Of a DNA stretch of 64,000 nucleotides, positions 44,817 through 53,666 are shown one piece after another. Origin of the DNA: Actinomyces sp. AC-20-1 (lineage in GTDB: Bacteria > Actinomycetota > Actinomycetes > Actinomycetales > Actinomycetaceae). The stretch is taken from positions 62,001-126,000 of the forward strand of contig NZ_JACJVC010000006.1 of the NCBI RefSeq assembly GCF_023369555.1, written 5' to 3'. Both the position numbers and the translations under genes were made by a program. Every line of letters starts with the position of its first letter. Position 1 is the first letter of the stretch. The notes below the pieces were generated by a model. That model ran no database searches. It worked only from the letters and a program-made list of their open reading frames with translations, and was not told the origin of the DNA.

Positions 44817-47042
44817 TCAGGCGTCGATGCGCTCGCGGTCGATGTCGTGCGCCCCCTCGATGATGAAGTCGCGCCGCGGCTCCACGCTCTGGCCCATGAG
44901 GAGCTCGAAGACGTTCTCCGCGGCCAGCAGCTCGGCCTCGTCACCCAGGGTGATACGACGCAGGGTACGGTGCTCGGGCTCCATCGTCGTCTCCGCGAGC
45001 TGGTGGGCGTCCATCTCGCCCAGGCCCTTGTAGCGCTGGGGCTCCTTGAAGGAGCGGCCCTGCTTCTCGAGCCTGCGCAGGGTGCGCACGAGCTCGTCGT
45101 CGGAGTAGGTGTAGATGATCTCCTTCTTGCGCCGCCCCTGCGCCGAGACCTCGATGCGGTGCAGCGGCGGGACGGCCGCGTAGACCCTCCCGGCCTCGAT
45201 CATGGGGCGCATGTAGCGGAAGAAGAGGGTGAGCAGGAGGGTGCGGATGTGGGCGCCGTCGACGTCGGCGTCCGTCATGAGGATGACCTTGCCGTAGCGG
45301 GCCGCGTCCAGGTCGAAGGTGCGCCCGGAGCCGGCGCCGACCACCTGGATGATGGCCGAGCACTCGGCGTTGCGCAGCATGTCCGCCTGGGAGGCCTTCT
45401 GGACGTTGAGGATCTTGCCGCGGATGGGCAGCAGCGCCTGGAACTCGGAGTTGCGGGCGTTCTTGGCGGTGCCCAGCGCGGAGTCGCCCTCGACGATGAA
45501 CAGCTCGGAGGCCGAGACGTCGTCGCTGCGGCAGTCGGCGAGCTTGGCGGGCAGGGTCGAGGTCTCCAGGGCCGTCTTGCGGCGCGTGAGCTCCTTGTGC
45601 ATGCGGGCGCTGACACGCGCGCGCATCTCCCCGACGATCTTCTCCTGCAGGGCCCGCGACTGGGTCTTGAGGTCGCGCTTGGAGGAGCTCAGCAGGGCAC
45701 CGAGCTCGGTCTCGACGACCTTCGCGACGATCTGGCGCACGGGCGCGGTGCCCAGCACCTCCTTGGTCTGCCCCTCGAACTGGGGCTCGGGCACGCGCAC
45801 CGTCACCACGGCGGTCAGGCCCGCGAGGATGTCGTCCTTCTCGATGCGCGCGTCACGGGCGGTGACCTTGAGGGCGCGGGCGTTGGTGTCGATCTGCTTG
45901 CGCAGGACCTTGGTGACGGCCTGCTCGAAGCCGGTCAGGTGCGTGCCGCCCATGGGGGTGGCGATGATGTTGACGAAGGAGCGCTCGAGCGTGTCGTAGC
46001 CGATGCCCCAGCGCAGGGCGACGTCGACGGCGCAGGTGCGCTCGACCTCGACGGGGCGCAGGTGGCCCGAGCGCTTGTCGAGCTGCTGGACGGTCTCGGT
46101 GTAGGTGCCCTGGCCGGTGAGGCGGAAGGTGTCGGTGACGGAGGCGTCGGTGGCGAGGAAGTCGACGAAGTCGCGGGTGCCGCCCTTGGCGAGGAAGGTC
46201 TCGACGCCGTCGTCCCCGCTGGTACCGAACAGGTCCCCGGCCTCCTCGGTGGCGCCGCGGGCGCCGGTCCGCTGGGCGAGCCCGTCGGTGCCGGAGCCCG
46301 ACGACGGCGTGCGCTCGGCCCGTGCGGCCTCCTCGGCGGGGCGCTCGTCGGCCAGGGTCAGGGTCAGGCCCGGCACGAGGAAGCTGGTCTGGCGCAGGCG
46401 CGCGCGCAGAGCGGAGGCGTCGTACTCGGTGGGGCGGGGGAAGATCTGCGGGTCGGCCCAGTAGCGCACCCGGGTCCCGGTGACGCCGCGGCGGACCTTG
46501 CCGACCACGCGCAGCCCGGAGGCCTCGGTGAACTCGGTGAAGGGGGCCTCAGGGGTGGGGGCCCTGCCGCCGTCGTCGAAGACGCCGGGCACGCCGCGGT
46601 GGAAGCTCATGGCGTAGGTCCTGCCGCCGCGGTCCACCTCGACATCCATGCGCACGCTCAGGGCGTTGACGACGCTGGCGCCCACGCCGTGCAGGCCGCC
46701 CGCGGCTCCGTAGGAGCCGCCGCCGAACTTCCCGCCCGCGTGGAGCTTGGTGTAGACGAGCTCGACGCCGGTCAGGCCCGAGGCGGGCTCGACGTCGACG
46801 GGCACGCCGCGGCCGGTGTCGCGGACCTCGATGGAGCCGTCGGCGTGGACGACGACGGCGATGGAGGTGCCGTGGCCCTCGAGGGCCTCGTCGACGGCGT
46901 TGTCCACGATCTCCCAGACGCAGTGCATGAGCCCGCGCTGGTCGGTCGAGCCGATGTACATGCCGGGCCGCTTGCGCACGGCCTCGAGCCCCTCGAGGAC
47001 GGAGAGGTGGCGGGCGGAGTAGGAGTTCGAGCTCTCGGACAC
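44817..47042 (-). CDS. parE: DNA topoisomerase IV subunit B
   Basis: 741 residues. GHKL ATPase domain: EIVDNAVDEAL, DTGRGVPVD and GLHGVGASVVNALS. Transducer and TOPRIM follow: EGDSALGTAKNARN, KVILMTDADVDGAHIRTLL, and the C-terminal YKGLGEMDAHQLAETTM. An insert at about 233-275, Gly/Ser/Ala/Glu-rich, lies in the transducer and is not typical. It pairs with ParC, encoded 3.5 kb away on the opposite strand, to decatenate chromosomes. The GTG start at 47042 has TAGGTT six bases upstream and no ribosome binding site. Confidence 0.94.
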   Translation of the reverse strand: MSESSNSYSARHLSVLEGLEAVRKRPGMYIGSTDQRGLMHCVWEIVDNAVDEALEGHGTSIAVVVHADGSIEVRDTGRGVPVDVEPASGLTGVELVYTKLHAGGKFGGGSYGAAGGLHGVGASVVNALSVRMDVEVDRGGRTYAMSFHRGVPGVFDDGGRAPTPEAPFTEFTEASGLRVVGKVRRGVTGTRVRYWADPQIFPRPTEYDASALRARLRQTSFLVPGLTLTLADERPAEEAARAERTPSSGSGTDGLAQRTGARGATEEAGDLFGTSGDDGVETFLAKGGTRDFVDFLATDASVTDTFRLTGQGTYTETVQQLDKRSGHLRPVEVERTCAVDVALRWGIGYDTLERSFVNIIATPMGGTHLTGFEQAVTKVLRKQIDTNARALKVTARDARIEKDDILAGLTAVVTVRVPEPQFEGQTKEVLGTAPVRQIVAKVVETELGALLSSSKRDLKTQSRALQEKIVGEMRARVSARMHKELTRRKTALETSTLPAKLADCRSDDVSASELFIVEGDSALGTAKNARNSEFQALLPIRGKILNVQKASQADMLRNAECSAIIQVVGAGSGRTFDLDAARYGKVILMTDADVDGAHIRTLLLTLFFRYMRPMIEAGRVYAAVPPLHRIEVSAQGRRKKEIIYTYSDDELVRTLRRLEKQGRSFKEPQRYKGLGEMDAHQLAETTMEPEHRTLRRITLGDEAELLAAENVFELLMGQSVEPRRDFIIEGAHDIDRERIDA

Positions 47043-47048
47043 GCACGC

Positions 47049-47054
47049 AACCTA
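47049..47054 (-). promoter_or_regulatory. Putative -10 hexamer, parE
   Basis: Reads TAGGTT on the minus strand, six bases before the GTG at 47042. Confidence 0.5.
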
Positions 47055-47209
47055 TCGGACAGATGTTCGCCGGCCACTTTCCCGCGCGGCCGCAGTGATG
47101 TGGTGTTCCTCCACCTTCCCGGGTTCGCCCAGGGCTCAGCGTCTGCGCCGGGGGCGGAAAGCGGCCCGTCGGCTGTCCCCGGGGGCTGCGCCGGTGGTGG
47201 AGTGGGGCC

Positions 47210-47473
47210 ATGAGTCAGATGAGTGCCCCCGCCGTCGCCGCCGAGGCGACCGTCCCTGCCGAGTCCGAGGTCGCCGTCGCGGGCACCTGCGAGCGCCCGC
47301 TGACGACCGCCGACCGTTGCGACGCCTGCGGCGCGCAGGCCTTCGTCCGCGCGGTCCTGGCCTCGGGCGAGCTGCTGCTGTGCGGCCACCACGCCCGTGC
47401 CCACATGCCGGCCCTGGAGCGTCAGGCGCTGTTCATCCAGGACGAGACCGCGGCCCTCGCCCCCGCCCGGTGA
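47210..47473 (+). CDS. Small zinc-ribbon-like actinobacterial protein (DUF7455-like)
   Basis: 87 residues. The conserved part starts at about residue 28: CERPLTTADRCDACGAQAF, then LASGELLLCGHHARAHMPAL. The CDAC pair with CGHH gives a possible Cys3His zinc site. The family is widespread in actinobacteria and usually stands near sigA or topoisomerase genes; its function is unknown. ATG at 47219 is an alternative start. The stop overlaps the next gene (GTGA), so this gene leads a three-gene operon with two YbjN genes. Confidence 0.85.
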   Translation: MSQMSAPAVAAEATVPAESEVAVAGTCERPLTTADRCDACGAQAFVRAVLASGELLLCGHHARAHMPALERQALFIQDETAALAPAR

Positions 47474-47961
47474 GCCCGGTGAGCACAGGCGAGGGCACCG
47501 TGCCGTTCTTGGGCGCGGTCCTTGCTGCGCCCGGGGTGCCGGCGCCGCTCACGCGTGAGCGCCTTCTCGTCCTGTGCTCGCAGGCCGGCTGGAGCCACCG
47601 TGTGGGACCGGAGGGCGAGCTGCGCGTGAGCCCCGGCCAGGACGAGGTCGCTCTGCACCAGCGCGGTGAGCGGGGCGAGGTCCTGCTCGTGCGCTCCACC
47701 TGGCACGTCAACCTGGACGTCGGCGTGCGGGAGACGGTGCGCCGCCTCATCGAGGACCACCACCGGCGCACCCCCTGGCCGCAGGCCCACCTCGACGTCC
47801 AGGACCAGGGCCTCCTGCTGGTGCGCACGGCCCAGGCCGTGGACCTCACCGAGGGGGTCACCGATGACCAGCTGCGCGCCCACGTGGCGGACGCCCTGGG
47901 TGCAGCGCAGTCCCTCTTCGGTGAGATCGCCGCCCTGCTGGGGCTAGGGGAGGTCTCATGA
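47470..47961 (+). CDS. YbjN domain-containing protein 1
   Basis: 163 residues. The fold resembles type III secretion chaperones: LTRERLLVLCSQAGWSHR, LLVRSTWHVNLDVGVRETVR and the C-terminal helix AHVADALGAAQSLFGEIAAL. YbjN proteins are small cytoplasmic proteins of unclear, possibly stress-related, function. The GTG at 47470 overlaps the preceding stop; the GTG at 47479 is possible. The stop overlaps the second YbjN gene by four bases. Confidence 0.85.
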   Translation: MSPVSTGEGTVPFLGAVLAAPGVPAPLTRERLLVLCSQAGWSHRVGPEGELRVSPGQDEVALHQRGERGEVLLVRSTWHVNLDVGVRETVRRLIEDHHRRTPWPQAHLDVQDQGLLLVRTAQAVDLTEGVTDDQLRAHVADALGAAQSLFGEIAALLGLGEVS

Positions 47962-48419
47962 GCGTGCTGTCGCACGAGCCCGACGGCGGGGCGCGGGTCC
48001 CGGGCCCGCTGGACCCCTCGCGCCTGGCCCGGGTGCTCGCCGGAGCCGGCGTCCGTGTGCGGCCCGCTCCTGACGGGGCCCTGGTGGGCCGCTGGGACGG
48101 CGTCGTCGTCCGGGTGACGGTCGGCGAGGGCCCGCCCGCCGTGCTCAACGTGGTGGGGCTGCTGCCCAAGTCCTTCCCGTCCTCGGCGCGGCCTAGGCTG
48201 CGCGAGGCGGTTGAGGAGCGTCACCGCAGCCACCCGTGGCCCACCTGCTTCCTCACCGAGCTTCCCGGTGAGGGGCCCGACGGCGGGATCCTGCTGGGTG
48301 GGGCCTGTGCCCTGGGCACCGGGGCCGGGGTGACGGACGCGCAGGTGCTGCGGCACGTGCGGGCCTCGGTCGTCTCCTTCCAGGAGGCCTTCGCCGAGCT
48401 GCGCGACGCCCTGCGCTGA
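47958..48419 (+). CDS. YbjN domain-containing protein 2
   Basis: 153 residues, related in layout to the preceding protein: LDPSRLARVLAGAGVRVRPA, VVRVTVGEGPPAVLNVVGLL, and a C-terminal helix ending EAFAELRDAL. The two proteins may form a heterodimer, as suggested by the coupled genes, but this is inference. A 23-base perfect inverted repeat follows and ends the operon against the convergent sigA gene. Confidence 0.85.
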   Translation: MSVLSHEPDGGARVPGPLDPSRLARVLAGAGVRVRPAPDGALVGRWDGVVVRVTVGEGPPAVLNVVGLLPKSFPSSARPRLREAVEERHRSHPWPTCFLTELPGEGPDGGILLGGACALGTGAGVTDAQVLRHVRASVVSFQEAFAELRDALR

Positions 48420-48421
48420 GC

Positions 48422-48469
48422 GCGTCTGGGGCCCGGGACCACCCGTGGGTGGTCCCGGGCCCCAGACGC
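48422..48469. terminator. Bidirectional terminator with 23-base perfect arms
   Basis: Arms 48422-48444 and 48447-48469 are exact inverse complements with a two-base centre. It lies between the YbjN operon and the convergent sigA gene. Confidence 0.88.
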
Positions 48470-48480
48470 TCAGGCGGCGG

Positions 48481-50148
48481 TCAGTCGAGGTAGTCACGCA
48501 GGACCTGGCTGCGCGAGGGGTGTCGCAGCTTGCTCATCGTCTTGGACTCGATCTGGCGGATCCGCTCGCGCGTGACGCCGTAGACCTTGCCGATCTCGTC
48601 CAGGGTCTTGGGCTGGCCGTCGGTGAGCCCGAAGCGCATGGACACGACGCCGGCCTCGCGCTCGGAGAGCGTGTCGAGCACCGCGTGCAGCTGCTCCTGC
48701 AGGAGCGTGAAGCTCACCGCGTCCGCCGGCACCACGGCCTCGGAGTCCTCGATGAGGTCACCGAACTCGCTGTCGCCGTCCTCACCCAGGGGCGTGTGCA
48801 GGCTGATGGGCTCGCGCCCGTACTTCTGGACCTCGATGACCTTCTCGGGCGTCATGTCGAGCTCGACGGCCAGCTCCTCCGGGGTGGGCTCGCGGCCCAG
48901 GTCCTGGAGCATCTGGCGCTGGACGCGGGCCAGCTTGTTGATGACCTCGACCATGTGGACGGGGATGCGGATCGTGCGGGCCTGGTCCGCCATGGCTCGG
49001 GTGATGGCCTGGCGGATCCACCAGGTCGCGTAGGTGGAGAACTTGAAGCCCTTGGTGTAGTCGAACTTCTCCACGGCCCGGATGAGGCCGAGGTTGCCCT
49101 CCTGGATGAGGTCGAGGAAGAGCATCCCGCGGCCCGTGTAGCGCTTGGCCAGGGACACGACCAGCCGCAGGTTCGCCTCGAGCAGGTGGTTCTTGGCCCG
49201 CTGGCCGTCGTTGGAGATCCACAGGAGCTCACGGCGGTGCTTGGCCTCGAGCTCGCCGTTGTCGCTGCTCAGCAGGTACTCGGCGTACATGCCGGCCTCG
49301 ATGCGCTTGGCGAGCTCGACCTCCTGCTCGGCGTTGAGGAGCGCGACCTTGCCGATCTGCTTGAGGTAGTCCTTGACCGGGTCCGCGGTGGCGCCGGCGG
49401 TGACGACCTTCTGCGCGGGCTCGTCGGCCTCGTCGGAGTCGGAGACCGTGTAGGAGCCGTCCTTGTCCTTGGAGGAGCGCGAGCGCTTGCCCGCCTTCTT
49501 GGCGGCGGCCCTCTCCGCCTCCTCGCGGCGCATGCGCTCGAGCTCACCGGTGAGGGCGGCGATGGAGGGCTCCATCTTGATGCCCTTGATGACCCAGCCG
49601 CGGAAGATGAAGCCGTTGCGGGTGAGGAAGTCGCGGGCGACGACGGGCTCCTCCTCGTCGGGCAGGACGAAGCGCGGCACGGGGCCGTGGCCGTAGGGGG
49701 CCAGGGTGATGGGGTTCTCGAGCGTGCCGTTGCCGGCGATCTCCAGGCCCTCGACCACGGTGCGCGAGCGCACGTAGAGGGTGGCGCCGGGGGCCAGGCG
49801 CACGCCCTTGAGGGAGGCCGTGGTGTTGAAAGGAGCGCGCTTGGAGCCGTCACCGTCCTCCTCGAGGCTCACGTCGAGGTAGTAGTCGCGCAGCTCCGGG
49901 GCGGGGCCCTCGTCCTCGCTCTCCTCGTCGCCGTCACCCGAGACGTCGTCGGAGTCCTCGTCCTCCTCGTCCAGGTCCTCGTCGTCGGAGTCGTCCAGGT
50001 CGTCGGAGTCCTCCGAGTCCTCGTCGTCCTCCTCGTCGTCGTCCGAGCCGTCGAGGTCGTCGAGGTCGAAGTCCTCGGTCTCCTCGACCTCGTCGATGTC
50101 GTCCTTGCGCGAGGAGGCGCGCTTGCGCGAGGCTGTGGAAGTGGCCAC
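48481..50148 (-). CDS. sigA: Principal RNA polymerase sigma factor with beta-helix-like N-terminal insert
   Basis: 555 residues. Regions 1.2 to 4 are standard from about residue 254 ([17 protein letters not shown]): region 2 has [20 protein letters not shown] and [13 protein letters not shown], region 3 [18 protein letters not shown], and region 4 [19 protein letters not shown]. Residues 15-83 are almost only Asp, Glu and Ser. Residues 88-193 are unexpected: the pattern [43 protein letters not shown] and GWVIKGIKM reads like the N-terminal cap and first turn of a right-handed beta-helix protein. The frame is open throughout and codon bias is unchanged. GTG start at 50148 with an AAAGGA ribosome binding site. 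Confidence 0.93.
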   Translation of the reverse strand: MATSTASRKRASSRKDDIDEVEETEDFDLDDLDGSDDDEEDDEDSEDSDDLDDSDDEDLDEEDEDSDDVSGDGDEESEDEGPAPELRDYYLDVSLEEDGDGSKRAPFNTTASLKGVRLAPGATLYVRSRTVVEGLEIAGNGTLENPITLAPYGHGPVPRFVLPDEEEPVVARDFLTRNGFIFRGWVIKGIKMEPSIAALTGELERMRREEAERAAAKKAGKRSRSSKDKDGSYTVSDSDEADEPAQKVVTAGATADPVKDYLKQIGKVALLNAEQEVELAKRIEAGMYAEYLLSSDNGELEAKHRRELLWISNDGQRAKNHLLEANLRLVVSLAKRYTGRGMLFLDLIQEGNLGLIRAVEKFDYTKGFKFSTYATWWIRQAITRAMADQARTIRIPVHMVEVINKLARVQRQMLQDLGREPTPEELAVELDMTPEKVIEVQKYGREPISLHTPLGEDGDSEFGDLIEDSEAVVPADAVSFTLLQEQLHAVLDTLSEREAGVVSMRFGLTDGQPKTLDEIGKVYGVTRERIRQIESKTMSKLRHPSRSQVLRDYLD

Positions 50149-50322
50149 GGATGTCCTTTCACGTGGGGTGACGTCTCAGGCGGCGGTGCGCGCAGGGCGC
50201 ATGCCACCACCGACGCAGCAGGCAACCGCGCCATTGTAGCGTTTATTCCCGGGGGCCCTCGTGCGCCCATAGCCGCGGCCGATCAGCCCCGGGCCGGCCC
50301 CGGGCCCGTGCCCGGCGCCCGA

Positions 50323-50328
50323 TACGCT
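50323..50328 (+). promoter_or_regulatory. Putative -10 hexamer, polyprenyl synthase gene
   Basis: TACGCT, six bases before the ATG at 50335. Confidence 0.45.
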
Positions 50329-50334
50329 GCGCCC

Positions 50335-51564
50335 ATGAGCGCACCCGCCACCGGCTCCCTCCCCTGCCCCCGTCCCGGCGAGGACTCCCCGGGCCCGGCC
50401 GGTGGCGCCGCACCCGGTGCCGGCGAGCGCGTGCGCGCCGCCGTCGACGCCCGCCTGGCCCAGGTCCTCGAGGAGCACCGCGAGCGGTGGCGGGGTCTCG
50501 CGCCCGCCTGCGACGAGCTCCTCGACGCCGCCGCGGACCTGCTCAGCGGGGGCAAGCGCACCCGCGCCCTGCTCAGCGCGCTCGGCGCCGCCCTCCTGCT
50601 CGACGGCGACGACAGGGAGCGGGCGCTCACCTGCCCCGTGGTCGCGCGCACCGGCGCGGCCCTCGAGCTCTACCAGGCCAGCGCCCTCGTGCACGACGAC
50701 GTCATCGACTCGGCGCAGACCCGCCGGGGCATGCCGGCCGCGCACCGGCGCCTGGCGGCCCTGCACCGGGACTCCGGCTGGCTCGGGGACCCGGAGGCCT
50801 TCGGGCGCCACGGCGCCCTCCTCCTGGGGGACGTGCTGCTGTCCCTGGCGGCCGGGGAGATGAGCGCCCTCGCCGCCGACCGGCCTGCCGGGCCCGGCCC
50901 GGACGCCGCCCGCCGCGCCCTGGCCCGCAGCGCCTTCGACGCCATGACGGCGGAGGTCGCCGTCGGCCAGTACCTCGACATCCGCAGCGAGGTCACCCCC
51001 CTGTCCGCCCCGGGGGCGGAGCCTGCCGCCTCGGCGCAGGCCATGCACGAGCAGGCCCTCGCCGTCGTGCGCCACAAGTCCGCGCGCTACTCCGTCATGC
51101 ACCCCGTGCTCATCGGCGCGCTCCTGGCAGGCGTGGAGCCCGGCTCCGCCCTGCACGGGGCGCTGGCGCTGTTCGGGGAGGAGGTCGGTACCGCCTTCCA
51201 GCTGCGCGACGACGACCTCGGGGTCTTCGGCGACCCGCGGGTCACCGGCAAGCCCGCGGGTGACGACCTGCGCGAGGGCAAGCGGACCGTCCTGCTGTCC
51301 CTGGCCTGGCGGATGACCGACGAGGAGGGCCGCCGCGCCCTGCGGGCCGTCCTGGCCCGGCCCGGGGCCGGGCAGGCCGACCTGGCGGCCGCGGCCCGGG
51401 TCATCGAGGACTGCGGCGCGCGCGAGGCCCACGAGGCCGAGGTCGAGGCCCACCTGGCGGCCGGTCTGGCCGCCCTTGACGGCCTGGCGCCGGGCACGCT
51501 GCCCGAGGCCTCCTCACGCTCCCTGCGGGAGGCGGCGCTGGCCCTCACGCGCCGGCGCGCCTGA
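50335..51564 (+). CDS. Polyprenyl diphosphate synthase (trans-isoprenyl type)
   Basis: 409 residues. LVHDDVIDSAQTRRG (D121, D122, D125) is the first aspartate-rich motif, and FQLRDDDLGVFGD (292-300) the second; GGKRTR binds isopentenyl diphosphate. It condenses IPP with allylic diphosphates to make geranylgeranyl or longer chains for quinones and carrier lipids. The ATG at 50335 gives the normal length and has a -10-like hexamer six bases before it; longer run-in frames cross the antisense of sigA and are not real. Upstream of pknL, as in mycobacteria (Rv2173 near pknL). Confidence 0.93.
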   Translation: MSAPATGSLPCPRPGEDSPGPAGGAAPGAGERVRAAVDARLAQVLEEHRERWRGLAPACDELLDAAADLLSGGKRTRALLSALGAALLLDGDDRERALTCPVVARTGAALELYQASALVHDDVIDSAQTRRGMPAAHRRLAALHRDSGWLGDPEAFGRHGALLLGDVLLSLAAGEMSALAADRPAGPGPDAARRALARSAFDAMTAEVAVGQYLDIRSEVTPLSAPGAEPAASAQAMHEQALAVVRHKSARYSVMHPVLIGALLAGVEPGSALHGALALFGEEVGTAFQLRDDDLGVFGDPRVTGKPAGDDLREGKRTVLLSLAWRMTDEEGRRALRAVLARPGAGQADLAAAARVIEDCGAREAHEAEVEAHLAAGLAALDGLAPGTLPEASSRSLREAALALTRRRA

Positions 51565-51606
51565 GCGGCCGGGCGCGTTGGTTCCGGTGCGGGGCCCGCC
51601 CGCCCG

Positions 51607-51612
51607 TAGACT
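51607..51612 (+). promoter_or_regulatory. Putative -10 hexamer, pknL-like gene
   Basis: TAGACT, six bases before the GTG at 51619; the best match to TANNNT in the window. Confidence 0.55.
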
Positions 51613-51618
51613 GCCCGC

Positions 51619-53631
51619 GTGGTCACGGATCCCCTCATCGGACGCCTCGTCGACTCTCGTTACGAGATCGTCGACCGGGTGGCCCGTGGTGGCATGGCCA
51701 CGGTCTACAAGGCGCACGACCGCCGGCTCGAGCGCAGGGTGGCGCTCAAGCTCATGCACCCGCACCTGGCGGACTCCCCCGACTTCGTCTCCCGCTTCCG
51801 CCGTGAGGCGCGCGCCGCCGCCCGCCTGAGCAACCCGGGCGTGGTCGCCGTCTACGACCAGGGCAGCCTCGACGGCGTCGCCTACCTCGTCATGGAGCTC
51901 GTCGAGGGCCCCAACCTGCGTGACCTCATCACCACCGGGCCGCTGAGCGTCAAGGAGGCGCTGGGGCTCATCGCCCAGGTGCTGCGGCCCCTGGGCGCCG
52001 CGCACCGCGCCGGCCTCGTCCACCGTGACGTCAAGCCGGAGAACGTGCTCCTGCCCTCCGACGGCTCGGTCGCCAAGGTCGCCGACTTCGGGCTGGCGCG
52101 CGCCGTCACCGAGTCCGCGCAGACCACCACCGGCAACGTGCTCGGCACCGTCGCCTACCTCGCCCCCGAGCTCATCACCGCCGGCGTCTCCTCGCCGCGC
52201 GCCGACGTCTTCTCCGCCGGCGTCATCCTCTACGAGCTGCTCACCGGCGAGCAGCCCTTCGCGGCCGACACCCCCATCCAGATCGCCTTCCGCAACGTCC
52301 ACGAGGACGTGCCCCTGGTCTCCGCGCTCGTGCCGGAGGCGCCCGCGTGCGTCGACGTCCTGGTCGCGGACATGACCCGGCGTGAGCCGCGCGAGCGCCT
52401 GGCCGACGCCGACGAGGCCCTGGCGCGGCTGCGCGATGCCGTCGCCGGACTGTCCCCCAGTGAGATGAGCGTCAAGCGCGGGGGCGGCACCGGCTCCCTG
52501 CGCACGCAGGAGGTGCTGGCCGCCAACGCGGAGGCGGCCCGCCAGGCCGTGCGCCAGGAGCCCGAGGCCGACGACGAGGACGCGACCCCGGCCGCCGGCT
52601 TCAGGACCGTCTCCCTGCCCATCGGGTCCATCGGTGCTGAGGACTCGGGGGCCACGCGCTCCCTGGACCGCTCGACCGTGGCCGCCACGGACCAGGAGAC
52701 GACGTCGCTGGCCCGCCCGCGCCACCAGCGGGTGCGCCGTCGGACCGCCGTCGGCCTGGGGGCGCTGGCCGTCCTCGGCGCGGGCGGGGCCGGTGGGCTC
52801 TGGTGGTACACGCAGGCGGGGCCGGGGCGCCACGTCGACGTCCCCCAGGTCGTCGGGCTCGTCCAGGAGGAGGCGCAGGCCGCCGTCCTCGCCGTCGGCC
52901 TGGTGTGGGCGGCGCCCACCCGCGCCTACTCGGACACGGTCGCCTCGGGCTGCGTCATCTCCTGCGAGCCGGACCCGGGCTCCTCGGTGCGCTTGGGGGC
53001 TGCCGTCACGGCGGTCGTCTCGCGCGGCATCGAGCAGAAGCAGGTGCCCGACGTCGTCGGACGCACCCGGGAGGAGGCCACGACGGCGATCACCGAGGCC
53101 GGCCTGGCCGTCGGCGCCGTCACCCAGTCCTTCTCCGACTCCGTCCCCGAGGGGCAGGTGGTCTCCACCAGCCCGGCCGCCGGCGAGATGGTCGACCACT
53201 CCTCCGCCGTCGCCGTCGTCATCTCGAAGGGCCGCCAGCCCGCCACCGTGCCCGGGCTCGCCGGGCTGAACGAGCAGGAGGCCACCACCGCGCTGGAGAG
53301 CGCGGGCCTGGCCCTGGGCGAGGTGACGACCTCGTACCACGACACGGTGGAGGAGGGGCGTGTCATCTCCTCCAGCCCCGCGGCCGGCGCCGAGGACGTC
53401 TACGTCGGTGACAGCGTCGCTCTCGTGGTCTCGCTCGGCCCCGAGATGGTCACGGTCCCGGAGGTGACCGGCAAGAGCGAGACGGAGGCCGTCACCGCGC
53501 TGGAGGCGGCCAGCCTGGTCGTCACGGTCTCCTACGTGTGGGGCGGCCTGTTCGGCACGGCCCGCTCGACGGACCCGGCGGGCGGGGCGAGTGTGCGCAA
53601 GGGCTCGACGGTGACGCTGTACGTCGTCTGA
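51619..53631 (+). CDS. pknL: PASTA-domain serine/threonine protein kinase (PknL/StkP type)
   Basis: 670 residues. Hanks-type kinase domain, about residues 14-275: glycine loop VARGGMATVY, K43, HRDVKPEN (134-141) and DFGLAR (155-160). The juxtamembrane region is acidic. One membrane helix at about 373-400 (TAVGLGALAVLGAGGAGGLW) is followed by four external PASTA repeats, each with a VPxVxGxxxEEAxxAxxxAGL pattern. PASTA repeats sense muropeptides or lipid II, and the kinase would link cell-wall state to division and wall synthesis. The neighbours match mycobacterial pknL (polyprenyl synthase upstream, aroG convergent). GTG start at 51619 with a -10 hexamer six bases upstream. Confidence 0.93.
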   Translation: MVTDPLIGRLVDSRYEIVDRVARGGMATVYKAHDRRLERRVALKLMHPHLADSPDFVSRFRREARAAARLSNPGVVAVYDQGSLDGVAYLVMELVEGPNLRDLITTGPLSVKEALGLIAQVLRPLGAAHRAGLVHRDVKPENVLLPSDGSVAKVADFGLARAVTESAQTTTGNVLGTVAYLAPELITAGVSSPRADVFSAGVILYELLTGEQPFAADTPIQIAFRNVHEDVPLVSALVPEAPACVDVLVADMTRREPRERLADADEALARLRDAVAGLSPSEMSVKRGGGTGSLRTQEVLAANAEAARQAVRQEPEADDEDATPAAGFRTVSLPIGSIGAEDSGATRSLDRSTVAATDQETTSLARPRHQRVRRRTAVGLGALAVLGAGGAGGLWWYTQAGPGRHVDVPQVVGLVQEEAQAAVLAVGLVWAAPTRAYSDTVASGCVISCEPDPGSSVRLGAAVTAVVSRGIEQKQVPDVVGRTREEATTAITEAGLAVGAVTQSFSDSVPEGQVVSTSPAAGEMVDHSSAVAVVISKGRQPATVPGLAGLNEQEATTALESAGLALGEVTTSYHDTVEEGRVISSSPAAGAEDVYVGDSVALVVSLGPEMVTVPEVTGKSETEAVTALEAASLVVTVSYVWGGLFGTARSTDPAGGASVRKGSTVTLYVV

Positions 53632-53666
53632 GACGGGCTCGCAGCGCCCCAGCCGCCGCACGCGCC

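Noticed and set aside
48445-50334. In-frame extension of the polyprenyl synthase as a 1039-residue fusion
   Set aside because: The added part is the antisense of sigA. A promoter-like hexamer and normal length support the ATG at 50335.
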